64,000 bases of DNA from Marinobacterium ramblicola (GCF_019084545.1 NZ_JAHREP010000009.1:1-64000); one strand, 5' to 3'. Shown: positions 53,275 through 62,831, numbered from the stretch's first letter. Notes: a model not told the origin generated them from the letters alone. Numbers and translations are program-made.

Positions 53275-54645
53275 ATGTCGGCTGACTCTACAGACTCAGA
53301 GCTGCTTTACCCTCTCGATGCCAGACCGGGCCCCGTCGAGGCCACATTCGCGGCACTTCAGCATGTGCTTGCCAGCTTCGTCGGCATTATCACACCGACG
53401 CTGATCATCGGCGGTGTACTTGGGCTCGGTTCCGAGGTGCCCTATCTGATCAGCATGTCGCTGGTGGTATCCGGCGTCGGCACCTTTATCCAGGCGCGCA
53501 GACCCTTCGGGGTCGGGGCTGGCTTGATCTGCGTGCAGGGCACCAGCTTCGCATTTCTAAGCTCGGTACTGGCGGCGGGCTTTATTGCCAAGGCCAAAGG
53601 CGGAGGCCCGGAAGAGATGCTGTCGCTAATCTTTGGGGTCTGTTTCCTCGGTGCGTTCATCGAGGTGCTCCTCAGCCAGTTCATCCATAAGCTCCAGCAT
53701 GTGATCACCCCGCTGGTGACCGGTATCGTCATCACCATTATCGGTATCAGCCTGATCAAGGTCGGCATGACCGATCTGGCTGGCGGCGTCGGCGCTGATG
53801 ATTTCGGCAGCGGGACCAATTTGGCGCTTGGACTTGGCGTGCTACTGACAATCATCGTGCTCAATCGCGCCAACAATCCCTGGCTGCGGCTATCTTCGAT
53901 CATTATCGGGCTTAGTGTCGGGTTCATGGTTGCCATCATGCTGGGCAAGGTCAGCTTCGGTAATATCAGCGCACCGCTAATCAGTATTCCGACCCCCTTC
54001 AAGTATGGATTCGACTTTGATTGGGCCGCCTTCCTGCCGATCGCGTTGATCTACCTGATCACCGCAATAGAGTCCACCGGCGATCTCACCGCCAACTCCA
54101 TCGTCTCCAGGCAGCCGGTGAAAGGACCGGTTTATCTGGCACGTATTCGCGGCGGGGTGCTCGGTGACGGGCTGAACTCGGCGCTTGCGGCGATCTTCAA
54201 TACCTTCCCCAATACCACCTTCAGCCAGAACAACGGCGTGATTCAACTAACCGGCGTTGCCAGCCGCTACGTGGGTTACTACATCGGCGCGATGCTGGCG
54301 CTGTTGGGTCTGTTCCCGATTATCGGCGCCGTCCTGCAGTTGATACCCAAGCCGGTGTTGGGTGGCGCAACGCTTGTGATGTTCGGCACCGTAGCCGCTG
54401 CAGGGATAAAGATTCTGGCCACGGAGCAGCTTGACCGGCGAAAAATGCTGATCATGGCGGTCTCCTTCGGACTCGGTCTTGGCGTTATCCTGGCGCCAGA
54501 GCCACTGTCGAAAATGCCGACGCTGGTGCAGAACATCTTTGGCTCCGCCATTACCAGCGGCGGTCTTGCCGCGATACTGCTGACGCTCTTTTTACCTGAA
54601 CCGCGCACGGCGCTACCGCCGGAGGCAGGAGAACAACAGAGCTAA
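53275..54645 (+). CDS. NCS2-family xanthine/urate permease
   Basis: Proton-coupled purine importer of 456 aa, with twelve to fourteen hydrophobic segments. Signature parts of the xanthine permease branch are FAALQHVLASFVGIITPTLI, IQGTSF-like CVQGTSFAFLSSVLAAGF, ESTGDLTANSIVSRQPVKG, and FNTFPNTTFSQNNGVIQLTG. The closest functional relatives are XanP/UacT. An ATG at 53245 would add ten residues; 53275 was chosen because AAGGA and GAGA lie upstream, but this is uncertain. It fits the purine catabolic genes that follow. Confidence 0.9.
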   Translation: MSADSTDSELLYPLDARPGPVEATFAALQHVLASFVGIITPTLIIGGVLGLGSEVPYLISMSLVVSGVGTFIQARRPFGVGAGLICVQGTSFAFLSSVLAAGFIAKAKGGGPEEMLSLIFGVCFLGAFIEVLLSQFIHKLQHVITPLVTGIVITIIGISLIKVGMTDLAGGVGADDFGSGTNLALGLGVLLTIIVLNRANNPWLRLSSIIIGLSVGFMVAIMLGKVSFGNISAPLISIPTPFKYGFDFDWAAFLPIALIYLITAIESTGDLTANSIVSRQPVKGPVYLARIRGGVLGDGLNSALAAIFNTFPNTTFSQNNGVIQLTGVASRYVGYYIGAMLALLGLFPIIGAVLQLIPKPVLGGATLVMFGTVAAAGIKILATEQLDRRKMLIMAVSFGLGLGVILAPEPLSKMPTLVQNIFGSAITSGGLAAILLTLFLPEPRTALPPEAGEQQS

Positions 54646-54664
54646 GAGGCATAAGCTCATAACC

Positions 54665-54701
54665 AAAATGGCCATGTGAGAGTGGTCATTTTGCGTATAA
54701 T
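54665..54701 (+). promoter_or_regulatory. promoter/operator of the TetR-family gene
   Basis: AAAATGGCCA and TGGTCATTTT (54665-54692) form a ten-base inverted repeat with one mismatch and an 8-bp centre. A good -10, TATAAT, lies at 54696-54701 with a poor -35. The repeat covers the promoter, so it may be an autoregulatory operator. It could also end the permease transcript. Confidence 0.5.
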
Positions 54702-54782
54702 GCCCCACTGTCCGTGGGAGAACACACCTCAGAATGTGCTCCTATACTGTGTGCAAAATGGGCTTTGCGGAGCGAGTACTAG

Positions 54783-55433
54783 ATGCTGTTTAAAATCGAT
54801 GCCGAAACAACCAGCCGGCCGGCGGGGCGCATTCGTCAGAAGAACGAATCGATCATCCTCAGAGCCGCCGAGATCGAGTTCGCCGCTGCAGGATTCAAGG
54901 GCGCGAGCATGAACGATATCGCACAGCGCGCAGGACTCCCCAAGGCCAATATTCACTACTACTTCAAGAACAAGCTTGGCCTGTACATGGCGGTGATCAG
55001 CGACATCATCGCACTCTGGGATAGCACGCTGAATGTGATCACCCCCGATGACGATCCCTATGAAGTGTTGACCCACTATATCGCCAGCAAGATACGCTTC
55101 TCCGCGGAAAACCCGCTGGCCTCGCGGATTTTCGCCACCGAACTGGTCAACGGGGCGCCGAATATGAAGGAGTACTTCCACGAGGACTACAACCTCTGGT
55201 TCAAGGGCCGAATTGAGGTATTTCGTGCCTGGGCTGAGCAGGGCAAGATCGATCCGGAAGTCAGTCCTGAGCACCTGATATTCCTGCTCTGGTCTTCCAC
55301 CCAGCACTACGCCGATTTCGCGGTGCAGATAAAGGCTGCACTGGGCAAGGAGGAGCTGGACGATCAGGTGTACCAGGAAGCCATCGACACCCTCACCCAT
55401 ATTATCCTCAAGGGATGCGGTATCGCCAAATGA
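54783..55433 (+). CDS. TetR-family regulator of the RutR/YcdC type
   Basis: A 216-aa repressor. The N-terminal TetR domain (ILRAAEIEFAAAGFKGASMN, RAGLPKANIHYYFKNKLGLY) is typical, and the C-terminal ligand domain (IFATELVNGAPNMKEYFHED, LLWSSTQHYADFAVQIKAAL) matches the RutR branch, which binds pyrimidines or purine-related ligands. It lies among purine genes, and RutR-like palindromes precede the permease and the ABC transporter, so it is probably the local purine-responsive regulator. Its stop overlaps the next gene by ATGA. Confidence 0.9.
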   Translation: MLFKIDAETTSRPAGRIRQKNESIILRAAEIEFAAAGFKGASMNDIAQRAGLPKANIHYYFKNKLGLYMAVISDIIALWDSTLNVITPDDDPYEVLTHYIASKIRFSAENPLASRIFATELVNGAPNMKEYFHEDYNLWFKGRIEVFRAWAEQGKIDPEVSPEHLIFLLWSSTQHYADFAVQIKAALGKEELDDQVYQEAIDTLTHIILKGCGIAK

Positions 55434-55966
55434 GCCTGAAGATCTATCTGGCCGGGCCCGATGTGTTTCGACGCGATGCCAGGGAGCTTGGTCAGGCCAA
55501 GGCGGCGATCTGCGCCGAGTACGGCTACGAAGGACTGTTTCCGCTGGATGCCAAAGTCGACCTCTCCGGCCTGAGTCCGTTTCAGTCCGGTATGGCGATC
55601 TACAGCGCCGATATTGAACTGATGAACCGCTGCGACCTGATCCTGGCCAATATGACCCCGTTTCGGGGACCCGGCCTGGATGGCGGTACCGCGTTCGAGA
55701 TCGGCTATATGCGCGCGCAGGGCAAGCCGGTCTGGGGTTATACGCTGGATATTCGTGACTACGGTGATCGCGTCGACCAGATCATGCCGGGATGGGATAG
55801 CGAAGATCAGCAGGTGGAGGCGTTCGCCATGGCCGATAACCTGATGCTGGTCGGTGCCATCGAAGCGAGTGGCGGCGAGCTGTTACGCCAGAGTGGCGAT
55901 CCTCGTGCCATGGCAGACCACCTGCGCGCATTCCGGGCTCTGATCGAGCGTATCGCGAGCCGCTGA
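55430..55966 (+). CDS. nucleoside 2-deoxyribosyltransferase
   Basis: Enzyme of 178 aa that swaps the base on 2'-deoxyribonucleosides. The Rossmann-like start KIYLAGPDVFRRDARELG and the catalytic block LDGGTAFEIGYMRAQGKPVW with the nucleophilic Glu are clear. ATG at 55430 overlaps the TetR stop (ATGA); a longer frame from 55415 lies inside that gene. It would salvage deoxynucleosides in line with the purine transport and catabolism genes around it. Confidence 0.9.
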   Translation: MSLKIYLAGPDVFRRDARELGQAKAAICAEYGYEGLFPLDAKVDLSGLSPFQSGMAIYSADIELMNRCDLILANMTPFRGPGLDGGTAFEIGYMRAQGKPVWGYTLDIRDYGDRVDQIMPGWDSEDQQVEAFAMADNLMLVGAIEASGGELLRQSGDPRAMADHLRAFRALIERIASR

Positions 55967-55969
55967 TCG

Positions 55970-56364
55970 TTATCGCTGTTGGCGCTGCCGCGCGATCCAC
56001 TCGCCCAGTTTGGCCCGCTCCTCCTCCGTCATACCGGTCTTGTTCGGAAACGGCATGTCGTGAGTCAGCACCGCCCGCGCCTCGATAGGGTCGAGCAGGC
56101 GTCTGATCTGATCCTCGCTGTCGAAGGTAACGCCGGAGGGCGCCAGGGTAAACGCCTCATCGCTTGGGGTCGCACTGTGACAGGTGGCGCAGCGTTGCTG
56201 TACCAGTGCTACCGCTTCAGGATCAGCCAGCCGTACTGATGACCGTAGGTGATCGGGTAGTGGTTGCTGAGCATGATGAACAGCACCGGCAGCGTCAGCA
56301 GCAGTGCACCGGTGATCCAGGTCGAGTAAGCCTCCCACTTGAACCAGTGCAGGTGTTTGGGCAT
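55970..56364 (-). pseudogene. puuD: PuuD-type urate hydroxylase relic
   Basis: Three conserved segments of the membrane-bound, cytochrome-linked urate oxidase PuuD lie end to end with everything between them missing. These are PKHLHWFKWEAYSTWITGAL, then TLPVLFIMLSNHYPITYGHQ plus YGWLIL, then in another frame the C-terminal cytochrome domain (VALVQQRCATCHSATPSDEA, ending TGMTEEERAKLGEWIARQ). A normal PuuD is around 400 residues or more. The start ATG lies 3 bp after the guaD stop. The haem domain frame alone (133 residues in one frame) could be expressed but lacks a signal. Urate oxidation cannot be done by this gene. Confidence 0.75.
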
Positions 56365-56367
56365 CGA

Positions 56368-57675
56368 TCACGCCATGCCCCTTCTGTGGACGACCTCGCC
56401 CAGTATCCAGGTTTGCGCGATCGCCCGGTCGTCACCCAGGGTGTTGAGCACGAACAGTGTTTCAAACAGGCTGCTGCAGCGATCGGTGCGAAACTTCAGC
56501 AAGGGGGTGGCGTGCAGATCCAGCGCGATAAGGTCCGCTTCGCAGCCGCTGCGGAAGCTGCCGATCTTATCTTCCAGATCCAGCGCCCGGGCGCCACCGA
56601 GCGTGGCCAGGTAGAGCGCACGCAAGGGGTCGAGCTTGCGCCCTCTCAGCTGCTGAATCTTGTAGGCATCGGCCAGGGTCTGCAGCATCGAAAAGCTGGT
56701 GCCGCCGCCGACATCGGTGCCGATGCCGATATTGACCCCCTGCTCCGTCAGCCGGTCCAGCTCGAACAGACCGGAACCGAGAAACAGGTTCGAGGTTGGA
56801 CAGTGAGCGATGGCCGAACCGCTGTCACTGAGTCGTTTGCAGCTGTCATCACAGAGATGGATGCCGTGTGCAAATACGCTGCGCCGGGTCAGCAGCCCCG
56901 CCTGGTCATAGACGTCCAGGTAGTGCTTCGCCTGCGGGAACAGCTCTGCCACCCAGGCGCACTCCTCCGGGTTTTCGGCCAGATGGGTATGTAGATAAAC
57001 GCCGGGGTGTTCACGCAACAGGCGTCCGGCCAGTTCCAGTTGCCGATCGCTGCTGGTCGGCGCGAAACGGGGCGTTACGGCATACTGCAGGCGGTCGACC
57101 CCGTGCCAGCGCTGGATCAGCGCCTTGCTGTCACGGTAGCTCTGCTCCGCCTCGTCGCGGATATAGTCGGGGGCATTGCGGTCCATCATCACCTTGCCGG
57201 CGATCATGCGCAGGTTGCGCCGCTGCGCTTCGTTGAAGAACGCATCCACTGACTCCGGGTGCACCGTACCGAACACCAGTGCGGTCGTGGTGCCGTTGCG
57301 CAGCAGTTCGTCGAGAAACACGGTGGCGATCTCGCCGGCATAGCCCGGGTCGTCGAACTTGCTCTCCACCGGAAAGGTGTAGGTTTCCAGCCACTCCAGC
57401 AGGCGCTCGCCGTAGGCGGCAATCATCTCCGTCTGCGGATAGTGGATATGGGTATCGATAAAACCCGGTACCAGCAGGTGATGTTGGTAGATTTCGATCT
57501 CGGTACCGCCAGGCAGTTGCGGCAACACCCTTTCGGCGTCATCCGCGAGTTTGATCAGCCCGTTCTCGATCCAGATGATACCGTCTGCATGGTGGACCCA
57601 GGCGTCCTCCCCCGCTGAGGCAGGATCATCGACGAAGTAGAGTAGCTGGCCGCGAAGCGCCTTATGACCGGCCAT
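56368..57675 (-). CDS. guaD: guanine deaminase
   Basis: Zinc amidohydrolase of 435 aa converting guanine to xanthine. Metal ligands are seen in PGFIDTHIHYPQTEMIAAYG, YLHTHLAENPEEC, RSVFAHGIHLCDD and IGIGTDVGGGTSFS. Length fits GuaD (about 430-440). Its start overlaps uraD by 14 bp, placing it in the xdhABC-uraD-guaD run. The product xanthine is the substrate of the XDH encoded upstream. Confidence 0.95.
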   Translation of the reverse strand: MAGHKALRGQLLYFVDDPASAGEDAWVHHADGIIWIENGLIKLADDAERVLPQLPGGTEIEIYQHHLLVPGFIDTHIHYPQTEMIAAYGERLLEWLETYTFPVESKFDDPGYAGEIATVFLDELLRNGTTTALVFGTVHPESVDAFFNEAQRRNLRMIAGKVMMDRNAPDYIRDEAEQSYRDSKALIQRWHGVDRLQYAVTPRFAPTSSDRQLELAGRLLREHPGVYLHTHLAENPEECAWVAELFPQAKHYLDVYDQAGLLTRRSVFAHGIHLCDDSCKRLSDSGSAIAHCPTSNLFLGSGLFELDRLTEQGVNIGIGTDVGGGTSFSMLQTLADAYKIQQLRGRKLDPLRALYLATLGGARALDLEDKIGSFRSGCEADLIALDLHATPLLKFRTDRCSSLFETLFVLNTLGDDRAIAQTWILGEVVHRRGMA

Positions 57676-58174
57676 CGAGTAACCCTTGCAGGCGAAGCCG
57701 GGTGATCTTGGCCTGCTCGGTGGCGGCGATCGCCAACTCGCTGATCAGGTCGTTATCCAGCCGCTGGTTGAGCGACTCCAGTATCTCTTGTGCAGTTTTG
57801 CCGCTGGCATCAAGGATAAAGATGAAACCGAAACGGGCCTCATACTCGCGATTGGCCTCGGCCAACGCGTTCAGTACCTCGTCGCAGGCTTGAACGGCGG
57901 CCGACTGTTCAGCTGCCACCAACGCTTTGGTGTTGGCATATGAGGTGTGCAAGGTTTCCAGGTCGCCGATCCTGGCGTGCCCTTCAAACGCCTCGAGATA
58001 ATCGGGCATCGACAGGGCAGACCAGATCCGCTCGGCGCTGTCATATAGCGTGTCAGGTGTGGCAAAGGGTCTTGCTGCTTCCATCCCCTCCAGCCAGCGC
58101 GTACTGACACAACACTGGCGCAGGGTATCGATACATTGCTCGGGGCTAAGCTGGTTCAACTGTTCAATTGTCAT
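57662..58174 (-). CDS. uraD: OHCU decarboxylase
   Basis: A 170-aa enzyme that decarboxylates 2-oxo-4-hydroxy-4-carboxy-5-ureidoimidazoline to (S)-allantoin in urate breakdown. The catalytic His is in EGHARIGDLET; the conserved C-terminal block is ARFGFIFILDASGKTAQEIL with RLDNDLISEL. ATG at 58174 (GGAG upstream) gives the family N-terminus; an open frame continues to 58270 inside xdhC. It overlaps both neighbours. Its substrate supply depends on a urate oxidase, and the local puuD is broken. Confidence 0.92.
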   Translation of the reverse strand: MTIEQLNQLSPEQCIDTLRQCCVSTRWLEGMEAARPFATPDTLYDSAERIWSALSMPDYLEAFEGHARIGDLETLHTSYANTKALVAAEQSAAVQACDEVLNALAEANREYEARFGFIFILDASGKTAQEILESLNQRLDNDLISELAIAATEQAKITRLRLQGLLDGRS

Positions 58175-59060
58175 CCCGACTCCTGGTCGATAGTGGATCT
58201 GTTTCATGGTTGTCATCGGCCGTTTCAGCCTCTTCGGCCAATAGTGATTGCAGCTCCCGCCACTCGACACCGGTGCGTTTGGGGCTGTCGGCCGTTTGTG
58301 ATTGATATTTCGAGATCAGCTGTGCAGAGATCGACACGGCCACCTCCATCGGTCTTTTACCGCCGACATCCTCTAGCCCCACCGGACAGATCAGCTTATC
58401 GATCTGTGCGTCGGAGAAGCCACGATGGGCCAGGCGCTGGCGAAACCGGCGTGCCTTGGTTTGCGAACCGATCACCCCCAGATAACCTATATCATCCCGC
58501 TTCAATGCAGCTTCGGTCAGTTCATAGTCGAGCTGGTGGTTGTGCGTCAGCACCAGCATCCAATGCCCCGGAGATGCCCGCTCGACCTCTTCGACCGGAT
58601 CATCGCTGATGCAGACTTCAACCTGCTTGGGTATCGGCGCTGGAAACTGCGTTGCACGGTTATCGACCCAACGGATGCGCAGCGGCAGTTCAGCCAGGAT
58701 CGGTATCAGGGCCTGCGCCACATGTCCGGCGCCGAACACCAGCAGTGATCGACCGCGGGCGGCAAAGTGCTCAAACAGAACAGAGACCTGACCGCCGCAG
58801 CATTGGCCCAGGCTCGCACCCAAGGGATACTGCCTGAGGCTTTGACTATCGGCGTCGGTGCAGAGCAGCTCGCGAGCATGAGCGATCGCCTGGAACTCCA
58901 GATTGCCGCCACCAATGGTATCGAAACTGTGTTCTGCGGTGACGATCATCTTGGTGCCGCTCTCCCGCGGTGTTGAGCCACGGGTGCCGATCAGTGTGAC
59001 CATGACATAGGCTTCACCTCTGCGCTGCAGCTCCGCCAGAGCTTCGCCCCATCCGATCAT
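58164..59060 (-). CDS. xdhC: xanthine dehydrogenase accessory protein XdhC
   Basis: A 298-aa factor that binds and sulfurates molybdenum cofactor and inserts it into XdhB. The N-terminal XdhC/CoxI domain (VTLIGTRGSTPRESGTKMIV, FDTIGGGNLEFQAI, QCCGGQVSVLFEHF) is followed by a Rossmann domain (SLLVFGAGHVAQALIPIL) and the ending DIGYLGVIGSQTKARRFRQR. Start overlaps xdhB by ATGA. Confidence 0.93.
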   Translation of the reverse strand: MIGWGEALAELQRRGEAYVMVTLIGTRGSTPRESGTKMIVTAEHSFDTIGGGNLEFQAIAHARELLCTDADSQSLRQYPLGASLGQCCGGQVSVLFEHFAARGRSLLVFGAGHVAQALIPILAELPLRIRWVDNRATQFPAPIPKQVEVCISDDPVEEVERASPGHWMLVLTHNHQLDYELTEAALKRDDIGYLGVIGSQTKARRFRQRLAHRGFSDAQIDKLICPVGLEDVGGKRPMEVAVSISAQLISKYQSQTADSPKRTGVEWRELQSLLAEEAETADDNHETDPLSTRSRDDN

Positions 59061-61393
59061 GGCTCTCCTCCTTTTTGACTCCTTGCCTCACGGGTTCGCA
59101 TTACGGCACGCAGCACCCGCTCCGGTGTTGCCGGTGTATCGAGGTCTGGGCTGATACGGTAATCCGACAGGCTCGATATGGCATCGCGCAGCGCCGACCA
59201 GACCGAGATCGCCAGCATAAACGGAGGCTCGCCCACCGCCTTGGAGTTATAGATGGTCGCTTCGGCGTTGTCGCGCTTGAACAGCGCTACCTTGAATCGG
59301 GGTGGTGTGTCGCTGATTGCGGGAATCTTGTAGTTGGCGGGGCTGTTGCTGATCAGCTGGCCCTCGGCGTTCCATTTCAGATCTTCGGTGGTCAGCCAGC
59401 CCATGCCCTGGATAAAACCGCCCTCGATCTGCCCTATATCCACGCCGGGGTTCAGGCTGCGGCCGACGTCGTGCAGGATATCGACCGCCAGTACCCGGTA
59501 CTCCCCGGTCAGCGTATCGATCACCACCTCGGAGACAGCGGCGCCATTGGCAAAATAGAAGAACGGACGGCCCCTTGCATGCTCCCGGTCATACCAGATC
59601 TTCGGTGTGCGGTAGTAGCCGGTGGCCGACAGCGAAACGCGGTTCATATAAGCGAGCTGGGCCGCTTCGGCAAAGCTGATCGAATCGCTGTCGCTCCAGT
59701 ACACCCGCCCCTTGTAGAACCTGACTGTGTCTATCTCCTCGCCCTTCTGTTCCGCGATGCATTGGCTGATCCGCTGCTTCAACTCTATCGCGGCGTTGCG
59801 TGCCGCCTGTCCGTTCAGATCGGTACCGCTGGAGGCGGCGGTCGGTGAGGTATTCGGTACCTTGTCGGTGCGGGTTGCGGTGACCTGGATCTGTTCCGGC
59901 GCCACCGACAATGTCTCGGCGACGATCTGCACCACCTTGGTGTGTAGCCCCTGGCCCATCTCGGTACCGCCATGATTCAGCTGGATGCTGCCATCGGTAT
60001 AAATATGCAGCAATGCCCCCGCCTGGTTCAGGTGCTGCACGGTAAACGAGATACCGAACTTGACCGGAGTCAGCGCAAGCCCCCGCCTGAGCACCGGATT
60101 GGACCGGTTCCACTGACGAATCTCCTCCCGTCGCTGGCGATAATCGCTGCTTATTTCCAGCTGCTCGATCAGCTCCGGCAGCAGGTTGTGCTCGACCTGT
60201 TGGTGGTAGGGTGTAAGGTCCCGACCGGGGCCGCCATATAGGTTAAGCTTGCGCACATCCAGCGGATCCCGGCCCACGGTGCGGGCGATATCGTCCATGG
60301 CGCGTTCGATGATCATCATCCCCTGGGGCCCGCCGAAGCCGCGAAACGCGGTATGGGATACGGTATTGGTCATGCAGCGGTGTCCGTCGATACTGACCGC
60401 GGGAATGAAGTAAGCATTATCGGCGTGGAACATGGCGCGATCGACTATCGCATCGGACAGATCGGGTGAGTGTCCGCAGTTGCCGGTTACCGTGATCTCT
60501 GCGCCAAGCAGCCGGCCCAGCAGGTCAAACCCTATCCGGTAGCGATTGTAGAACGGGTGGCGTTTACCGGTCATCGGCATATCGTCGCAACGGGGCAGCC
60601 GCAGCTTGACCGCGCGTCCGCTTTTGCTGGCCAGCAATGCCGCCAGGCAGGCCCAGGGGGCGGCTTGGGTCTCCTTGCCGCCGAATCCGCCGCCCATGCG
60701 GCGCATATCGACGGTGATGCGGTTGGCCGGCACGTTCAGTACCTCGGCCACCAGCTTTTGCACCTCGCTGGGGTGCTGAGTGGAGCAGTACACCAGCATG
60801 CCGCCATCCTCGCCCGGCACCGCCAAGGTCGCCTGCCCTTCGAGGTAAAAATGTTCCTGACCGCCCAGATGCTGCTCCGCCTCCAGCTTGAGCGGTGCGT
60901 CTTCGATCTCACTGCGCGCATCGCCCCGCTGCATCCGGTGAGAGGGACGCACGAACGCCAGCTCTTTCAACGCATGTGTCACATCGAGCAGCGGCGCCTT
61001 CGCTTCGTATTCGATCACCGCATGTTTTACCGACCGTCGTGCCTGTAGCTCAGTAGTCGCCGCCACGGCAAATATCGGCTGACCGACATAACGAATCTCA
61101 TCAGACGTCAACAGTGGATCGCCGGGAAACACCGGGCCGATATCGGTGTGGCCTGGTACGTCAGCCAGTTCCAGCAGATCGACAACACCCTCGCTCGCTA
61201 GGACACCGCTGAGATCGAGGGTGCGAATATGGCCACGCGCGATACTTGAGTAGCCGACCGCCGCGTACAGGCACCCTCGCGGCTCGACAATATCGTCCAC
61301 ATAGGTGGCTTGCCCGGAAACGTGCTTGGTTGCGCTTTCATGGGCGCGAGGCTGGCCTGTCGCCCTGTCGGTCCGTGTAGATGGATTAGGCAT
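59057..61393 (-). CDS. xdhB: xanthine dehydrogenase molybdopterin subunit
   Basis: Molybdenum subunit of 778 aa that hydroxylates hypoxanthine and xanthine to urate. Motifs include the MPT-binding RRMGGGFGGKETQA, AFRGFGGPQGMMIIERAMDD, HGGTEMGQGLHTKVVQI, and the catalytic Glu in SKAVGEPPFMLAIS. Start ATG at 61393 follows GGAGG and overlaps the xdhA stop by 8 bp; the frame is open to 61423. Complete. Confidence 0.95.
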   Translation of the reverse strand: MPNPSTRTDRATGQPRAHESATKHVSGQATYVDDIVEPRGCLYAAVGYSSIARGHIRTLDLSGVLASEGVVDLLELADVPGHTDIGPVFPGDPLLTSDEIRYVGQPIFAVAATTELQARRSVKHAVIEYEAKAPLLDVTHALKELAFVRPSHRMQRGDARSEIEDAPLKLEAEQHLGGQEHFYLEGQATLAVPGEDGGMLVYCSTQHPSEVQKLVAEVLNVPANRITVDMRRMGGGFGGKETQAAPWACLAALLASKSGRAVKLRLPRCDDMPMTGKRHPFYNRYRIGFDLLGRLLGAEITVTGNCGHSPDLSDAIVDRAMFHADNAYFIPAVSIDGHRCMTNTVSHTAFRGFGGPQGMMIIERAMDDIARTVGRDPLDVRKLNLYGGPGRDLTPYHQQVEHNLLPELIEQLEISSDYRQRREEIRQWNRSNPVLRRGLALTPVKFGISFTVQHLNQAGALLHIYTDGSIQLNHGGTEMGQGLHTKVVQIVAETLSVAPEQIQVTATRTDKVPNTSPTAASSGTDLNGQAARNAAIELKQRISQCIAEQKGEEIDTVRFYKGRVYWSDSDSISFAEAAQLAYMNRVSLSATGYYRTPKIWYDREHARGRPFFYFANGAAVSEVVIDTLTGEYRVLAVDILHDVGRSLNPGVDIGQIEGGFIQGMGWLTTEDLKWNAEGQLISNSPANYKIPAISDTPPRFKVALFKRDNAEATIYNSKAVGEPPFMLAISVWSALRDAISSLSDYRISPDLDTPATPERVLRAVMRTREARSQKGGEP

Positions 61394-62831
61394 ACTGAAC
61401 CACCTCCAAGGGCTGACTTGCATAGCGTTGGTCTTGTTCCAGCACCGCTCGCAGCAGCAGGTTACGGGCTACGAGGAGACGATACTCGGCGGTTGCGCGC
61501 ACGTCATCGATAGGCGAAAAGTCTTGTCCCAGCGCCTGCTGAGCCGCTTCTATGCCCCGCTCGGTAAACGGTTGCCCGATCAGTGCCTTCTCGGCGTTGA
61601 GCGCCCGGGCTGGTGTTGCCGCCATGCCGCCAAAGCCCAGTCGCGCCTCGGTTACGATGCCCTGCTCCAGTCGCAGGCTAAACGCGGCGCAGACCGCGGA
61701 GATGTCATCATCCAGGCGTTTGGAGACCTTGAATACCTTCAGCAGCTGCTCCGGCTGCAGCGGGATCTCGATCTGTTCGATAAAACCGTTCTCAGGCAGC
61801 GCCGTCTGCCGGTAACCGGTGAAGAAGTCATCGATCCCGATCACCTGGCAGCGGTTGCCGCTACGTAGATGCAGTTTGGCGCCCAAGGCCAGCAGCACCG
61901 GCGGCGTATCGCCGATTGGAGAGGCGTTGGCGACGTTGCCGGCCAGGGTGCCCTGGTTGCGGATCTGCAACGAACCGAGGCGGTCGAGCAGATGGCCGAA
62001 CTCGGGATAGTGTTTCTGCAGGAAGGGTTCCAGCCGGGTGTAACTGACGGCACCGCCGACCAACAGGCTGCCCTCGGTCTCACTGATCGCATTGAGTTCG
62101 GCCACCGCACCGGTATAGATCAACACCTTAGGTTGCTCAAGTTGCTGGGTGACACTTAACGCCAGGTCAGTACCGCCGGCAACCATCTGTGCGCCGGGGT
62201 ACGCCTGTAGCTGCGCGGCTAGCTCATCGCTGCTGGCGGGAACAAAGAAACGGTGATCGCCTAGCTGCAGAGAACCACTGGGGTGGTCTTCACGGATCTT
62301 GCGCAGTCTGGCACCGATAAGCGCTTCATGTGACGAGAAACCATCCTGCCCGCCGCGACCGGCCAGGCTCAGCGCGGCATCGATGATCGGCCGATAGCCG
62401 GTGCAGCGGCACAGGTTGCCGGCCAGCGCTCGCTCGATATCGCTACGCGAGGGCGAGTCGATCGACTTGTACAGCGCAAACATCGACATGATGAAGCCGG
62501 GCGTACAGAAACCGCACTGCGAGCCGTGCAGATCGACCATCGCCTGCTGCACCGGGTGCAACTGACCGCTGCTTTGCAGATGTTCCACCGTCAACAGCAG
62601 TTTGCCATGTAGAGTGCCAACGAAGGTTATGCAGCTGTTCAGCGTCGAATATCGCAGGCGCTCCCCGTCCGGCTCCGCCACGACGACAGTACAGGCGCCG
62701 CAGTCGCCCGATGCACACCCCTCTTTGGTGCCCCTGCGCACCAAGACCGTGCGCAGGTACTCCAGAATGGTCAGCTCCGGAGAACACTCATCAAGGGTGA
62801 ACTCCTGTTCATTGAAAAGAAAGCGGATCAT
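61386..62831 (-). CDS. xdhA: xanthine dehydrogenase Fe-S/FAD subunit
   Basis: Electron-transfer subunit of 481 aa. Two 2Fe-2S clusters are shown by GCASGDCGACTVVVAEP with the later Cys, and QCGFCTPGFIMSMF with LAGNLCRCTGYRP. The FAD domain follows (QMVAGGTDLALSV, LAGNVANASPIGDTPPVLLA). NAD+ is the expected acceptor. ATG at 62831 gives the family N-terminus MIRFLFN; an upstream ATG at 62888 would add 19 unlikely residues. It is the first gene of the purine catabolic run, divergent from the ABC transporter. Confidence 0.94.
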   Translation of the reverse strand: MIRFLFNEQEFTLDECSPELTILEYLRTVLVRRGTKEGCASGDCGACTVVVAEPDGERLRYSTLNSCITFVGTLHGKLLLTVEHLQSSGQLHPVQQAMVDLHGSQCGFCTPGFIMSMFALYKSIDSPSRSDIERALAGNLCRCTGYRPIIDAALSLAGRGGQDGFSSHEALIGARLRKIREDHPSGSLQLGDHRFFVPASSDELAAQLQAYPGAQMVAGGTDLALSVTQQLEQPKVLIYTGAVAELNAISETEGSLLVGGAVSYTRLEPFLQKHYPEFGHLLDRLGSLQIRNQGTLAGNVANASPIGDTPPVLLALGAKLHLRSGNRCQVIGIDDFFTGYRQTALPENGFIEQIEIPLQPEQLLKVFKVSKRLDDDISAVCAAFSLRLEQGIVTEARLGFGGMAATPARALNAEKALIGQPFTERGIEAAQQALGQDFSPIDDVRATAEYRLLVARNLLLRAVLEQDQRYASQPLEVVQYA

